The translations under genes were made by a program, and so were the position numbers. A DNA stretch of 64,000 nt from Nautilus pompilius (taxonomy: Eukaryota > Mollusca > Cephalopoda > Nautilida > Nautilidae): NCBI GenBank assembly GCA_018389105.1, contig JACATO010000122.1:945001-1009000 (forward strand), written 5' to 3'. This document shows, piece after piece, positions 24,829-36,623 of this stretch. How positions within the stretch are numbered: position 1 is the first letter of the stretch; each line of letters begins with the position of its first letter. The notes below the pieces were generated by a model. That model was not told the DNA's origin. It ran no database searches and saw nothing but the letters and a program-made list of their open reading frames with translations.

Positions 24829-27800
24829 TGACAGGTATAGATGAGTTTAAAGCAAACACTTTTACCATCCATCCAGACATGCATAAAGTTTTGATAATTA
24901 TTCATCAAGTAGTCCAGAAAACGTGTAACAAGACTGAAATTTTTCATGAGTTTTAAATAGGAAATGATTGCTCTTGGTCTCGTTAAAAATCAAAAAAAAA
25001 TTAATGTCTGATATCCCCCCCTTTTTAATAGATGATCTGCATCAATATTTTGAATTTATAGATATACAAGATATTTATAATTAAACATTTCTAAAGTTTT
25101 TTTATTTTGAAATATCAACCAGAAAACCATTAAATTTTTAAAGGGTTTTAATGGTAAGCAAATGGAATACCTTGAAATGAACTAGTGACACCTGAAAATA
25201 ACAGTTTTCTGTGACCTAGTGAGTTTGAATTAAGTCACTGATAAAACAGTGACAGGTGCTCTTGTCATTTGTTAAAGTGAAAGTTTCCTTACTGGGATCT
25301 TTTAACAAATGATCCCCATTAAAAACATTTTTAAGTGAGCAAGCTGAAGCTATATGGTAATTGTAGAAAACAGTACCAATTGTTCTGTTGAATAAAACTC
25401 ACTTTGTTAAGTTGGTTCCTCTTTTGCCTGAGAATATATGGGAAGAAAAACAGCTAATAATTCCAAGTAGTGAATTTAACGAGATGTTTTTTCGTTGCGA
25501 GTTGGTGAGGTTTTTGGATGTAAAGTGTAGTGCCCTGAATCCTGTTCAGTTGACTCAACCTGTAAGTTTTGTGACTTCTCTGTGTTCATTGGTCTGAATA
25601 ATAAAAAAAAAAGAATACCAATGAAAGAATGTGCAAATAGGGAATACATTTTAGAGTTTAGACCATGTTTTGTATTTTGTATCAGCAATTGGGATTTTTT
25701 GTTTGGCTTTCATGTTGCAGTTTTGTTCAAAAGAGCAATAAGTAGTGAAAAAATTAATGATAAACATTTAGCTGAAAAGTAAAATGAGATCACCCTGACC
25801 CTATAACAAATGGAGCTTTACTCAACATTTTTTTCTAAATTGCACACTTTTATAGTAAATCAATTTCGTGCAACAAATGGCCATTATTTCAGTGTTCCTC
25901 CAAGTGAAATGTATGCTTCAGATAGAGAATTCTATCATGATTTAAGCTTAAGGCAGTAAAATAGAGAGAGAATTATATGCTCTCTTCAAATGAAACCTTT
26001 TAAACAAAGCAGCGGAGCCAATGAATATGCATGTTGTCAAACTTTTAAGCATATTTTATTGGGCATAGAGTGAACAAAACTGTCCAGATAGCTTTGGAGC
26101 AGAAATAGAGCTGGTGTGAAACCTGTTGCCTTCAACTTTTGTTGTGTGGAAAGAAATGAATATCATTTGAGAAATTTCCATGAAAGTGTTACTAAAACAC
26201 CTTAAGAGGGCAGGTGTTCAGTTTCTAGTCACAGTGATTATATCTTCAAGTTGTGAGTCTGGATGATGTTAAATATGTTGGCTAAATTACTATCTATTGA
26301 AAACGCTATGCTTGTACAGTACATTCTGCTGGCCTGATAAAATTTTTTCTAAGATTAGCCCTAGAAACATCTCAATCAATCATATGATTTTGAATTTAGT
26401 TGTCTCTTTCAGCGAATATATTTTTGGTTAAATTTTGTAGAATTTTTGGCTTCTGTTTCAAAGTTTATATTAAAAGGAGTTTGGCCTTCAAAAAAAAAAA
26501 AAAAAGTAGTTTTTCCTCAAAGTTCCTGGATCATCCTTTGTATGAGAACATACCGACTGTATACTACAGTTTTCCCCAGTGTAATCTGCTTATGAAAATA
26601 GCAATAAAATTTCACATTTGAAATCGTATTCTGTTTTTAAAACTTTTTTTTAAAAATTTTGTTCAAGGTATTTTGTCGCTTCATGAGTTAAATGCCCAAA
26701 CTTAAGATAGTCACATTTTTTTGTTTATACATACATATGAGACACCTAAAACGTAATCTGTCTCTATTTTCTAATTGTTAACATACAAGACGTAGCAGAA
26801 AGGCAAAAGTTTTTAAACAGTGCCAGTAGTTATTTTTTCAGTCATTAGTCTACACACTTGCACTAATGTGGAACCAGTGCCGGTAAATAGTGTCTTTGCT
26901 CACAGTATTCTTTATGACATCATTTTCAATGAAAAGAGGCATACAAGGAGACAGAGAAATAAAAGTCTGAGGTTGCACAAACTATGGAGGAGAGGAGGTC
27001 CAGTTTATCCAATTTATCCAGTGGCTTTGAGGTTTTTGGAACCTGCTGAGCACACAGTAAGTAAACTAGGTTACCAATAATCCTCATACCCATACTATAT
27101 GTTGTGTTGATCCTTCTAGATCAGTTCATCAACCTTTTGTGCTAGCTAGTATCTGTAAACTAAAGCTACTCTGGAAAATCTGTTAGTCTAAATTACTCAT
27201 GCAGGATAATATAGATCCTTGTAGATCACTTCACTAATTTTACCAATGATTAGAGTAAGAAAACTCTTAATATGATAAGAAATTATCATATCAACAAAAT
27301 AGTATTTGTATTGAATATTAAAATTTATAATAAAGTCATTAAAATCTTGTAAACCTATGCAAGAATGAAAAGAATTGTGGACACCTGGTAGACTGTGAAA
27401 CTAAACTTTCTCAATAATAATTTTAATATGACTCTGCACTTCATGTGTAGATAGTCTTGTAACAATCTCAAATTACTGGTGAATAGTTAACTTGTGATAA
27501 TTTGTAACCAACTGGAAATACAACTTTACCAAAATTGTATGTTATATACTTTGACAATAATTGTACATTTCTGGTAAACCTTGCACCTGTGAACCATACA
27601 TATAATTAGTAGTGTTCTCTGAATAATAAAACTAAAATTCTAATTATTCTATAATAATTTTGAGAAAAAATATTTAGCAAAAAAAAAAACAGTTTGCTTG
27701 TTAACCCATTTTTTAAAAAAATGATATTACAATTTCTTTTGACCAGAGAGGGAGTACCACTACCTTTAACTATTTTAAAGATGCAATTGAAATAGTTCTT

Positions 27801-28134
27801 AGGTGTGAAAGGATATGATTTTGTTCATTTCATAATTTTGAGTATTAATCTTTAGGTCTTCAAAATACTTGTAACATCAAGACTACTATCAAAAAATAAA
27901 GTTCATTTACTCAATATTTTACAAAAGAATGCTACTTTACAAGTTTTTTATACTGTACATAAAGCAAATTACATAATATAAAATCATTCGATCTTTTTTA
28001 ACAATGAGATATTAAAGTTAGGTTACCATGTTTTAAACATCCTCTCCTTATAAAGAAAAATTCACTACTAGAATTTCAAAGTAATTACAACAGAGCTACT
28101 TGCATATAGTTGTTATTACAAAATGCCACTCTTG
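24829..28134. other. Convergent intergenic region between HAUS6 and SDHAF4
   Basis: Includes the 3' UTRs of both genes. Frames at 25388-25597 and 25582-25782 lie downstream of the HAUS6 stop and may be 3' UTR. A frame at 26820-27080 has no family I recognise. AT-rich otherwise. Confidence 0.45.
25391..25605 (+). terminator. HAUS6 candidate polyadenylation signals
   Basis: AATAAA occurs at 25391-25396 and 25600-25605, about 560 and 770 bases after the HAUS6 stop. Either could end the transcript. The sequence cannot show which is used. Confidence 0.35.
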
Positions 28135-28391
28135 TTAAAAGTCTGTAACTCTTCCTTTCCTTTCCCAGTCTCCATATCTTGTGGGTTCAGGGCCTCTGGG
28201 ACCACAAATTTCACCAGTCAAAGGATTTTTATCATTGGGAAATCTCTCCAAAGTTTCATTTTTCTGTTCTTTATCAGAGTTATCCAATCTGCCAGTAGGG
28301 GTCTTGGCTTTATCATTATCCAGTCTGTCTTTTGCTGACTTGTGTGACTGATTACCCCTGAACAAAGTCACTTGACATCGCCTCGCAAACA
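28135..28391 (-). CDS. SDHAF4: SDHAF4 exon 2
   Basis: 257 bp with the whole conserved domain and the TAA at 28137-28135. Preceded on the minus strand by TTTGTTTTCAG. The middle is charged ([20 protein letters not shown]), and the conserved block lies at the end. Confidence 0.95.
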
Positions 28392-31300
28392 CTGAAAACA
28401 AATATGTATTATTGGAGAAAAAAATACAAATACAATTTTCATTACAATCTCACTGCTTACCACAGTGTTTTCTGTGAAGAACAACATCAGAATTGTGCTT
28501 GTAAATTTGTCATATTGTAACATTTTTTAAAATTTGTTCTTGTATAATATGCATTACATATAACTTAAATTCATTCCTTACATGGTTTGATGGTTAAAGA
28601 ATTGCAAGCAATAATACCTGCTCATAAATACTATTAGGTAAGATGTTGGTAATCAAATGATCCACACAAAACTTTGCTACACACTTTCCCACTAATGACC
28701 TGTGCTCAGATCCTCACGCTAGCAACTTCTGCTTTGGAGCTAGCTAGTTCTTCGTTTTTGATGACATAGATTTTATTTACATTAAGGAAATCTAATGCTA
28801 CAATGTTAGGCCCAAGTTTAACATCAGCTTCTCTACACATACATTATTCAGATTTACCAATTCTCCTGATTTGGGCAGAAGTCTCCAAAATTTGGACCTT
28901 TGACCTGATCGGATCTGGTTTTAAAAATTGGCAATTTCTACCGATTTTAGGCATATAAAATGATTTTTTTCTGGAAGTCTACCGATTTACATAACTACAA
29001 TTTAACTTTTTCATACATTCAAAATTTACCAGTAAACGTCAGCCATTCATTGATTCATACTGGAAATCTGCCTTTGCTTTCTTCTTGGCCAATGAAAACT
29101 AATTATACAAATAAGATGACCAATTGTACTTATCGTTCTAAACCAAGCTTGATTGTTCACGTGATTACTCAAAATGGCTTTTTTGGCAACAAAGGTAAAG
29201 AGAAAACGCTACAAGTGCACATTCCAGACGTGGCCAAATGTACTTCGAAAACAGATGCATTTTGCAAGTTAGGCTTATTTTACACTTGACATTTAAGAAA
29301 TGCTTTGATTCTCAGACAATTATGTATCCATCAATAAGTTTGTTTTTATTTAAACTAAAAATTTTTTAACTTTTCATTGTTTAGTAAGATTAAAATTCTT
29401 CTGTTTCTTTGTGTTATTCCAGATTATGAGTGCTATTTTCAATAGTAGCTGCCTTTCTCTTTCATTTGTGATTGTTACAGTAAATTATTTTCAAACGTTC
29501 TGTATTTGTGATTGAAATATAATAATATAGTTTATTAAATAGTGTTGTCGATACAATAAAATTTGATATAACTGTTTTTACTTGTTCATTTAATATTTCC
29601 AATCAACATAGGAAATTGAACAACCTATTTAGCAAATTAAAACAAAATTTCAAGATTTGTGGTCTTCAGAAATGAAAACAAATACATATTTAAACTAATC
29701 CAACTAAGTATGATAAAAACATAAAAAGGACAGCCAAAGAAATTACTCCTCACTGGTAGTATAAATATATATATACACACATGTTCATTCGGTGCCTCAA
29801 CTGTTTTCTGGAAAAAAAACCCATCGTATTAAGATTAAGTCTGAAATTTACAAAAATGAAAATATGATATCTTGAGACCTGCAGAATTGAAAACAAATGA
29901 CAAAATCAAACAATGCATTGGTATTTGCAAATTGATGGGTTTTAAACCAGTTTTGCTTGTAAATTGCTTCATTTGTTGTAAGTCACACAAATCTCCCCCA
30001 TGAGAATTCTGAAAAGTTGGCAAGTATGACTATTTAACAATATTCTATGCTTATCCTCTTCAGCATTAGTTTCCCTACATCTCACCATTCTGGTACATTA
30101 GGGAATCAATCTTTTCACATCCTCCAGTCTTCCCAGGATTGGATGCTCTCAAAATATTCTGACTCAGCCGTAGCATTGCTGAGATTCCAGGTCCTCTGGT
30201 TGTTTTTTTAGTAACTGGAAGTGATCACTCCCAGTAATCACATTGAGAGTGATGTCCTGAAGGATATCCACAAATTTAGGATACAAACAGACAATCTATT
30301 CTTGTCACTACACTATCTACACCTATTCCAGTAATGCATACGACCAAGTTTCATGGTGTTTCAAAATGTCTTGTAGTCTTACTTCAAACAAGATTTGCAG
30401 CTGCAGTACACTGCATATATGCTTGCTATGATTATTGTCTGGCCCCTGCCTAAGTCATGGTCAGGAATGCAATTAGAATCACCCATCACAAAAACCCCAT
30501 CTGTATAATCTGTAATCTTCTCTAATGTGCTCTAAGCAATCAGAGCTTTTGTTTGATCCTCTGGCTGAATACTAGCTATAACTCTTGTATCATCACTATA
30601 TAAATGCACTGAGTTTAACTTCAACTTTGGGTGGAATAAGCTAAAATTTCTCCATGCTTGCCTCCAGTGGAATCTAAACTATGCATTTTAAATTTGGTCT
30701 CTATTACAGAGGGGAAGAAATTTCATCTTAATCCATAGATCTGTGGACATTACCAGAGTAATGATAAGGAAAGGGAAAGGACCCACCCTATGTACCAACT
30801 GCCATGGAAGTGCAGGGCTCTCCAGCCATGATCGCTTAATTACCATGAGATGACTTAGCTTCAATGTCAAGGACTTGTTGAGGAAATGTCATCCTTCCCA
30901 ACTTCACCATGAGAGGTTGCTTTGGTTTCTACACATTTGTGGACTTCAACTTTCCCTGAGATCTGCATAGAGATTAGTATTTTTATACCTTGTTGTTCTG
31001 GTGAAGTGTGGTCATGCTTGAATGGTACAAGTACTTGTTCCAAGAGCATTGGCAGAACATTTTTAGGGAGTGACCAGGACACCATAAACCTTTACCCATG
31101 TGATGGATCAACTTCTTGCAAGTAAAACCTAATCCCTTAACCTCCAATGACATCCTGGAGAGAATTTCAGCAGCCTGATTACTTTTACAAACAATTTTGA
31201 TTGTTCCATTGGGCTTAGTTAAGACAGTTCTTACCCAGTTTGTTGCCTCTGCCCCACCGTTACGGGTGTTATTCCCCGAGCTGGTCTGTAGCAACTTCTT

Positions 31301-34300
31301 CCTCTACCATTGATTTCTGTTGTTTTAGCTCCTGGCATTTCACCTTTGTTAGAGGATACCAGCCTTCTGCTTGTAACCTTATAAAAAAAAAAATGCTAAC
31401 TCAGCATCACTTGCCCTTGCTCATTTTCCCTTCTGGTTCATGTCAACTGGATGGATATCTTTTGTCTTACCTACCTACTTACCTCAGTTGGGCATCCAGC
31501 TGGAATAAAGTTCCACATCCCTGGATGGACATAGTGTGACTGCTACATCTCCCTACAGGCCCTTAGTAAAAGCACTCTTCCTATGCCCAGACAAAGACAT
31601 CCCCAACTAGACTGGTATTTGCTGGCTTGATTGGCTACCCTCTCCAGTAACTAGTGTTGTAATATTAAAGATCTATAGTCTTGATGTGCCCACATGCACA
31701 CACTTAGTTGAGTACCCTAATTTGGATAATGAGAGAGAGGGCAGAAAATATTAAAGAAATAACAGTTAGTAGAGAAACTGCTAACTTCATTTTTCAAGCC
31801 CAAAGTTTTACCTCAATCTCATAATCTACTTCCTTTAGAATTTTTGTTATGCGAAATGAAGATTGTAGTTTTACCTGACCATCCACATGCACGACTGACA
31901 CATGACACTGCTTGGTACAAACTTTAACAGTACATTGATTCAAACAGATTATTTGCAGCACACACGTAGTTACTTAAATATGACATTGCTACAAGAAATA
32001 ACAACTCCCTAAGAAATTCATCACTATAAAAAGGTGGTCATCCAAAAGAATGGAAAGTAGCAAATGTTGCTAATTATTAACTATGGACTAGTTTAAACTC
32101 AACAATGTTCAGTATTTAAATTCTGTATTAAAGACATTTTACAAAACACTTTTTGTTTCTCCTCGTACTTATTTAAACAAACATATCATAGCAAAATATA
32201 TTTTGTTTCCATCTAAAATGCAGTTTTCACATTTCAGATTTTAAAATTCCAAATGTTTTTCTGAAACCCACTTTTTGTTGGTTTCTCACATAATAATTAT
32301 AATTCTCACTATTTCTTGTTTGAATAGTTGCACAGTTTTTAGTATTAAACTCCATTTTCCACTGACCAATCAGATAAATTATTCAGTTTGTTTTATGTTA
32401 AAGTCTTGCATCCTTTTATGCTGTTAACTCTAGTTTACATTTTAGTATCATCTACTACTATAAGGGTAAATATATAAAAGAGGCCTCAATTCAATTCCTG
32501 GTTGGGATTGACTCAGTTTGGCATACCTCCCTGCAGAAGGTATGTGGCTGACCTCTATACTGTTTTCCTCATCTGGTGGATGCCTTGTGTGCCATTGTTG
32601 GCTTGTTGGTTCCAAAAAACAGAATAAATAAATAGAGAGGACACCGATGTTGATTATTCTGTTTAAAACTAATTATTCTATGTATTTTCAAGGAAGTTTA
32701 TTATCCATAACAAAAGTGTAGCACAAAAACCTGTCCCTCTTAGTCTTTTATATGGAACTTTGTCAAAAGCTTTATTGAAGTCTAAGCAAGCAACATCCAC
32801 TTGATTTTTTGTTAACTAACCAACCACAATATCAAGCATAAAATAAAAATAGATATTTAACTTTTGTTATACAAGTCTTATCCGTGCAGCCATGCAGACT
32901 CTATTTCTTTTAAAAAATATTGGAAAGAGTTCAGCACCAGTCCATTAGAATGCTTCTAGGTTACAAAAATTTAGAATAAACAACTAAAAGTTAGTGAAGC
33001 TACCATGTTTGGACTTTAGATATTTGAGAGAGATCTTAAGAATATACATTTTGAGCATACATTTGTTCAGCTACCTGTCATAATTACAAGTTGGCTAAGC
33101 ATTCAGAAAAGATCAAATTAGAAAAAATATTTCTATTAGCAGAACTGTGAATGAATGGAACAAATTACCAGCAAATGTATTTAATAGCGATAGTGTAAAT
33201 GTGTTGAAAAATATTTTTCTTCCCTGCATATTGTACATAAGCCAATAATTTATAACAAAAAGTATTGCATTTTACTTGTAGTTAGTTCAACACTGTAGCG
33301 TTTTCATTGTTATAAATTTGTGATGTACAGTTGGGCTGGAATATATTTTGCATTGGTAATGTACAATTATCATATGTCCGTGTATCTAAAAAGATTCTCA
33401 AAATCTAGGATGGATGGTTTTGATTTGTATATAATAATGATAATGGTCACGCCTCATAATCAAAGATGTCCATTCACAAATTGCATGCAAATACCTGGAT
33501 GCTTCCTACACAGGAACCACACTCTGTGTAACCTGGTGCCAAGAAAATATAAGACCACACTGGCAGAACCATTACCAAGGAAAGAGATCAGCCAACGACC
33601 AGGTACCCAATTAAATCTAGTTAGACACATTTGAAGAAAGAAAATGCCTAAGGCTTCATTCTATCCAAAAATTGGACTTTTAATGTTTTTTCAACTCATC
33701 TTCATGGTGTAGTGGATGTGGCAGTTGGGTGTTGGATTTTCAAGCTACACTGACAGAATCCAAACCAAGTCTTTGGTCTTCCTGTATAGTATGTGTAGTG
33801 TTTTAATTTGGTATTAAGTGATAGCTTCAGATAAAGTTATATGTAAGAGTAAATAGGAGGAAATTAAATAATATAAGTGATAGTTGAGTAAATAAATAAA
33901 AAATAGATTGCAAGAAATATTGTAATTTTTTTTTTTTCCAACCAGTCAAACACTGTTTTATCTTTTAGTAACCTCCATCAAAGTCCCTTGTTGGCTAAAT
34001 ACCCCAAAGCACTCCCTTTTAGAATGAGAGTAAGCAAACTATGAGTGATAGATCAATGACATGCTTTATTTGAGGGGCATCCTTACTGATATACAACTTT
34101 TTCCATATATGGAATGACTGCTATTCTTAAGGTTTACTAGGCTGCAACCTAATTTCAGATAATTTACTGAAGTTGTCTTTATTCAGCATAATATTCCCTG
34201 AAATTGCAAATAGATAATAAATTACAATTTGAGATTAACTAGCAATGTGTGAACACATACTAGAATGAGATTATTATGAATTTTTGAAAAGCACCAGCCA

Positions 34301-35815
34301 AAATATTATTTTGTATGTGACCAAGTGCACTTAATACAAATACAGACCTATTATAAACCTTTTTCCAGTCCCAGAACAATCAAATTCACCTTAATATGAA
34401 CATTTGAACAAAGTGCTCTTATTCAACTCAGGACGGTTCTGAACAAGTGCTAAGCAAATTTATACTGGCAACTACGAAGATGTGGAGAAAATTCTTCAAA
34501 ATTGTTGTTGTGCAGTTTCTGTGGCAAACCTGAAGGGGCTAATTAGATAGATGCTTGTTCTAGAAACTAAGGAAATTTCTAGTCGGCTTAACTACACAGA
34601 AAATGCGGAGAAGTTGGATATCAACTGAATAAACCATTTTAAAAAAGCCTCACTATTTCTAGCCCCTGGCAAATCAATGAATCTGCAGACATCACACCTG
34701 GAATGGATTCAAAAATCTTTGCCTGGAATCCATAAAAGGTATCATGCAGACAATTTCAAGTTAGGTGAGATGGCACTTTTACCAGGTAGAAATCTGCAAT
34801 TCGAAAAGGAAAAAAAAAAAAATGTATAGGAGGGAAACTGAGCAAGGAATGAGTGACACAGGCATGGAAACAGTGTGTTTACTGGTGGCTCTAAAGATGT
34901 CCAACCCAAAATATTCCTAGCATATTGATCAACTCCCTGTCAGATACAAAAGCGATTGTACTTATCAGAACCTTTTGATCAGTACATCGAAAACGTGACA
35001 GGTAATTCAAGGCCATAATGGATAACTGTCAAAGACCCTCTGATCAACATGGATGGGTAATACAGTACTAATGGATAACTGTCAAAGACCCTCTGATCAA
35101 CATTGGATGGGTAATACAGTACTAATGGATAACTGTCAAAGACCCTCTGATCAACATTGGATGGGTAATACAGTACTAATGGATAACTGTCAAAGACCCT
35201 CTGATCAACATTGGATGGGGGGTAATACAGTGTTCAAACTCCTGCCAATGGACAGTGGCAGTGGTCGTCACCCCAGTAGCCCGACCTCTGCTGCCTCTCG
35301 AGGATTCCAAAGTGGGGTGACTGGGACTGTTCGTGTAGCCTCACCCAACCACTGCTGCTTGCATAAAAGCTTTGAAAATCGTTTGTAGGCATCTTGAAAT
35401 GACGGGAAGAGAGTGAAGCATCTGCTGAGTTTTGACGACAAATTAGAAGATTTTACTGTCGAGTTCCGTCTAAAAGAGAAACGGTTAAAAAAATATATAG
35501 CACATTTGTTAGCTCCTGCTTGAGTTTGTGCGCTATTTTTGGGATAAATCTGCCATACCTTTTGCTTTACAGAGGCTGTTTGTGGACGAGTAGGCAACTG
35601 TAGCCATTACGGTCTCCGAGGATCCTGGCAGATCAGGCGCCCGTTTATACCCATTCGTGTACTTTTTTTTTACCTGTGTCTTATTAAGACGACTGGTTCA
35701 GGGCGTGAAATACAATTCTGTGGGGGTAATTCACCACCGTTCATCAGGCCAGTCGGACACAACAACCCCAAAACTTACCAGCGGTTTCTCTCGTCAGTCG
35801 AAGCGCGGCAGCCAT
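28135..35815 (-). CDS. SDHAF4: Succinate dehydrogenase assembly factor 4, mitochondrial
   Basis: SDHAF4 binds the flavinylated SDHA subunit in the mitochondrial matrix and holds it until it pairs with SDHB to form complex II (family knowledge). Two exons on the minus strand, 35779-35815 and 28135-28391, make a 97-residue protein (human about 108). The C-terminus carries the family signature [18 protein letters not shown] followed by a short tail ending in Asp-Phe, preceded by [10 protein letters not shown]. The N-terminus, [18 protein letters not shown], is Arg/Ala-rich as expected for a mitochondrial targeting peptide. The junction G|TG forms Val in phase 1 with donor G|GTAAGT and acceptor TTGTTTTCAG. 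The ATG sits in a CpG-rich start region. An ATG inside the intron just before exon 2 would also give an open frame, but it would lose most of the targeting peptide and needs no splicing, so I prefer the spliced model. Confidence 0.93.
30050..31560 (-). mobile_element. Decayed L1-like non-LTR retrotransposon (ORF1 and endonuclease remnants)
   Basis: Minus strand. The right part (31294-30983) reads [20 protein letters not shown] and [18 protein letters not shown], resembling the ORF1 nucleic-acid-binding region of non-LTR elements. The left part, at about 30500-30180, reads [17 protein letters not shown], the endonuclease motif GDFNC, and ends [10 protein letters not shown], the endonuclease SDH motif. 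The order fits a minus-strand element. No reverse transcriptase was seen; broken by stops. Confidence 0.6.
32490..32625 (+). repeat. Possible tRNA-derived SINE
   Basis: AATTCAATTCCTGG resembles a polymerase III B box (GGTTCGANTCC). It is followed by about 100 bases of unique body and an A-rich tail, CAGAATAAATAAATAG. No clear A box. Weak. Confidence 0.25.
32660..32830 (-). mobile_element. CR1-like LINE reverse transcriptase fragment
   Basis: Minus strand reads [20 protein letters not shown], then [11 protein letters not shown]. LDFxKAFDxVP is the A motif of CR1/LINE-2-type reverse transcriptase with the catalytic Asp. Short, open fragment. Confidence 0.75.
32930..33260 (+). mobile_element. 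CR1-like LINE, C-terminal fragment
   Basis: Plus strand, with frame changes: [12 protein letters not shown], then [20 protein letters not shown] and SVNVLKNIF. This is the well-known end of CR1-type ORF2 (LxxRRLRGDLI...FSxRVVNxWNxLPxxVV...SxxxFKxRLD). Orientation is opposite to the neighbouring fragment. Confidence 0.75.
33700..33785 (+). repeat. Possible tRNA-derived SINE head
   Basis: CATGGTGTAGTGGATGTGGC resembles a tRNA A-box region (GGTGTAGTGGTTAGCG), and CAGAATCCAAACC about 50 bases on resembles a worn B box. It folds poorly as a tRNA, so it is not called a tRNA gene. Confidence 0.35.
35020..35235 (+). repeat. 54-bp tandem repeat, four copies
   Basis: Unit starts GGATAACTGTCAAAGACCCT at 35020, 35073, 35127 and 35181; the first copy is one base short. 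Because 54 is a multiple of 3, an open frame repeats [19 protein letters not shown] see no evidence that it is translated. The copies are nearly identical, so recent. Confidence 0.9.
35779..35815 (-). CDS. SDHAF4: SDHAF4 exon 1 (12 codons)
   Basis: ATG at 35815 in context ACATGGC, encoding [12 protein letters not shown] plus one base, then the donor GTAAGT. It is too short for ORF callers. It was found by seeking a phase-1 exon with a targeting-peptide start upstream of exon 2. Confidence 0.82.
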
Positions 35816-36130
35816 GTTGCTGGAAGTTGGGAATCTTCCAGACGACGACGACCCTGGCAAACTGTACGGCGTAGCAGTCCTAAACTACCGGCCTCTGTCG
35901 TTCTTAGTGATGCTCTGGAATAATCTGATATAATTTATAGGAATTTCTAGTTTGTTTTTTTCTGTAATTTCGTGTATTATAAACTATTAACGCTGAAGAG
36001 CAAAGCGAGCGGGTGAGCTCCCCTTGCTGAAATATTACCACCTCAAGAGGGCGTCACGACGAATGCGGCTCGCTGGCGTCACCATGGAAACGCGTTCATC
36101 AACCCATGTGCCAGTGTTGTTTCCCCAAGT
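35816..36130. promoter_or_regulatory. CpG-rich SDHAF4 start region with an RFX X-box
   Basis: Upstream of the SDHAF4 ATG, the sequence becomes rich in CpG and GC. GTCACCATGGAAAC at 36078-36091 fits the near-palindromic RFX X-box pattern GTNNCCATGGNAAC. Its central ATG also opens 15 plus-strand codons, METRSSTHVPVLFPQ, ending at CAA|GTAAGA, a good splice donor. That could be the first exon of a divergent transcript, but I see no convincing second exon. RFX sites drive ciliary genes in animals (family knowledge). Confidence 0.45.
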
Positions 36131-36245
36131 AAGAAATCTGCCGCTATTTGTTTGGTAGATACGACAGCATTTTTCTTCCAAATTTATTATTATTATTATT
36201 AAAGATAGTCGGTTGTCTCTTTATAGAACTGCGCTGCAAATTCTT

Positions 36246-36406
36246 CGGTTGTCGTGGACAGTATAAGAGCCATTACAGCCGGCCAGATGAAGCGCTCGCT
36301 CTCAGCATCCTTGTTCCCCATGCTCATCGGTTGTCGTGGACAGTATAAGCCATTACAGCCGGCCGGATGAAGCGCTCGCTCTCAGCATCCTTGTTCCCCA
36401 TGCTCA
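36246..36406. repeat. Tandem duplication, unit about 82 bp
   Basis: CGGTTGTCGTGGACAGTATA starts at 36246 and again at 36328, and the copies are almost identical to TTGTTCCCCATGCTCA. The second copy lacks 2 bases (AGAGCC versus AGCC). GC-rich for the window. Confidence 0.9.
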
Positions 36407-36623
36407 GGCTGACAAAGTCTATCTTCTGAAGAAAATCATGCGAGTGCAGTGAAGTGGGAGGGCGAGTACCATGGGGCCCGAATTGAGTTTTCACTGGCAC
36501 TGTTGACAAAAACCCCAATCCCAAACTGTCTACTGCAGTTGGACTGGGCAGCAGGACAGATGCTGCATCTTCCCAGTTGAAAATAATAGAAATGCTAACA
36601 ATACCGCCACTTTTAAGGTCCAC
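36324..36623 (-). mobile_element. Possible LINE endonuclease start, minus strand
   Basis: An open frame of 99 codons contains SLSMGNKDAESERFIRPA. This resembles the start of CR1-type endonucleases (NARSMGNKxxELExFIR), but the expected continuation (YDIVGITETW) is absent, and the duplication breaks it. Could be chance. Confidence 0.3.

Larger units (their letters stand above)
28392..35778. other. SDHAF4 intron 1, a mosaic of retroelement fragments
   Basis: 7.4 kb. Contains an L1-like LINE remnant, two CR1-like fragments in opposite orientation, two possible tRNA-derived SINE heads and a 54-bp tandem repeat, all listed separately. A stretch at 29180-29280 reads [15 protein letters not shown] and, one frame over, [10 protein letters not shown]. 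That is faintly like the BED-type N-terminus of hAT transposases, but too short to call. Confidence 0.5.

Noticed and set aside
25388-25782. Frames downstream of the HAUS6 stop as another gene.
   Set aside because: No family match, and they lie among candidate polyadenylation signals, so 3' UTR is more likely.
33700-33785. A functional tRNA gene.
   Set aside because: The A-box is tRNA-like but the B-box is worn and no cloverleaf forms, so at best it is a SINE head.
35657-35923. Plus-strand frames over the SDHAF4 start, including an ATG at 35814 ([19 protein letters not shown]).
   Set aside because: It overlaps SDHAF4 exon 1 and its CpG-rich start region antisense and has no good donor or matching family.
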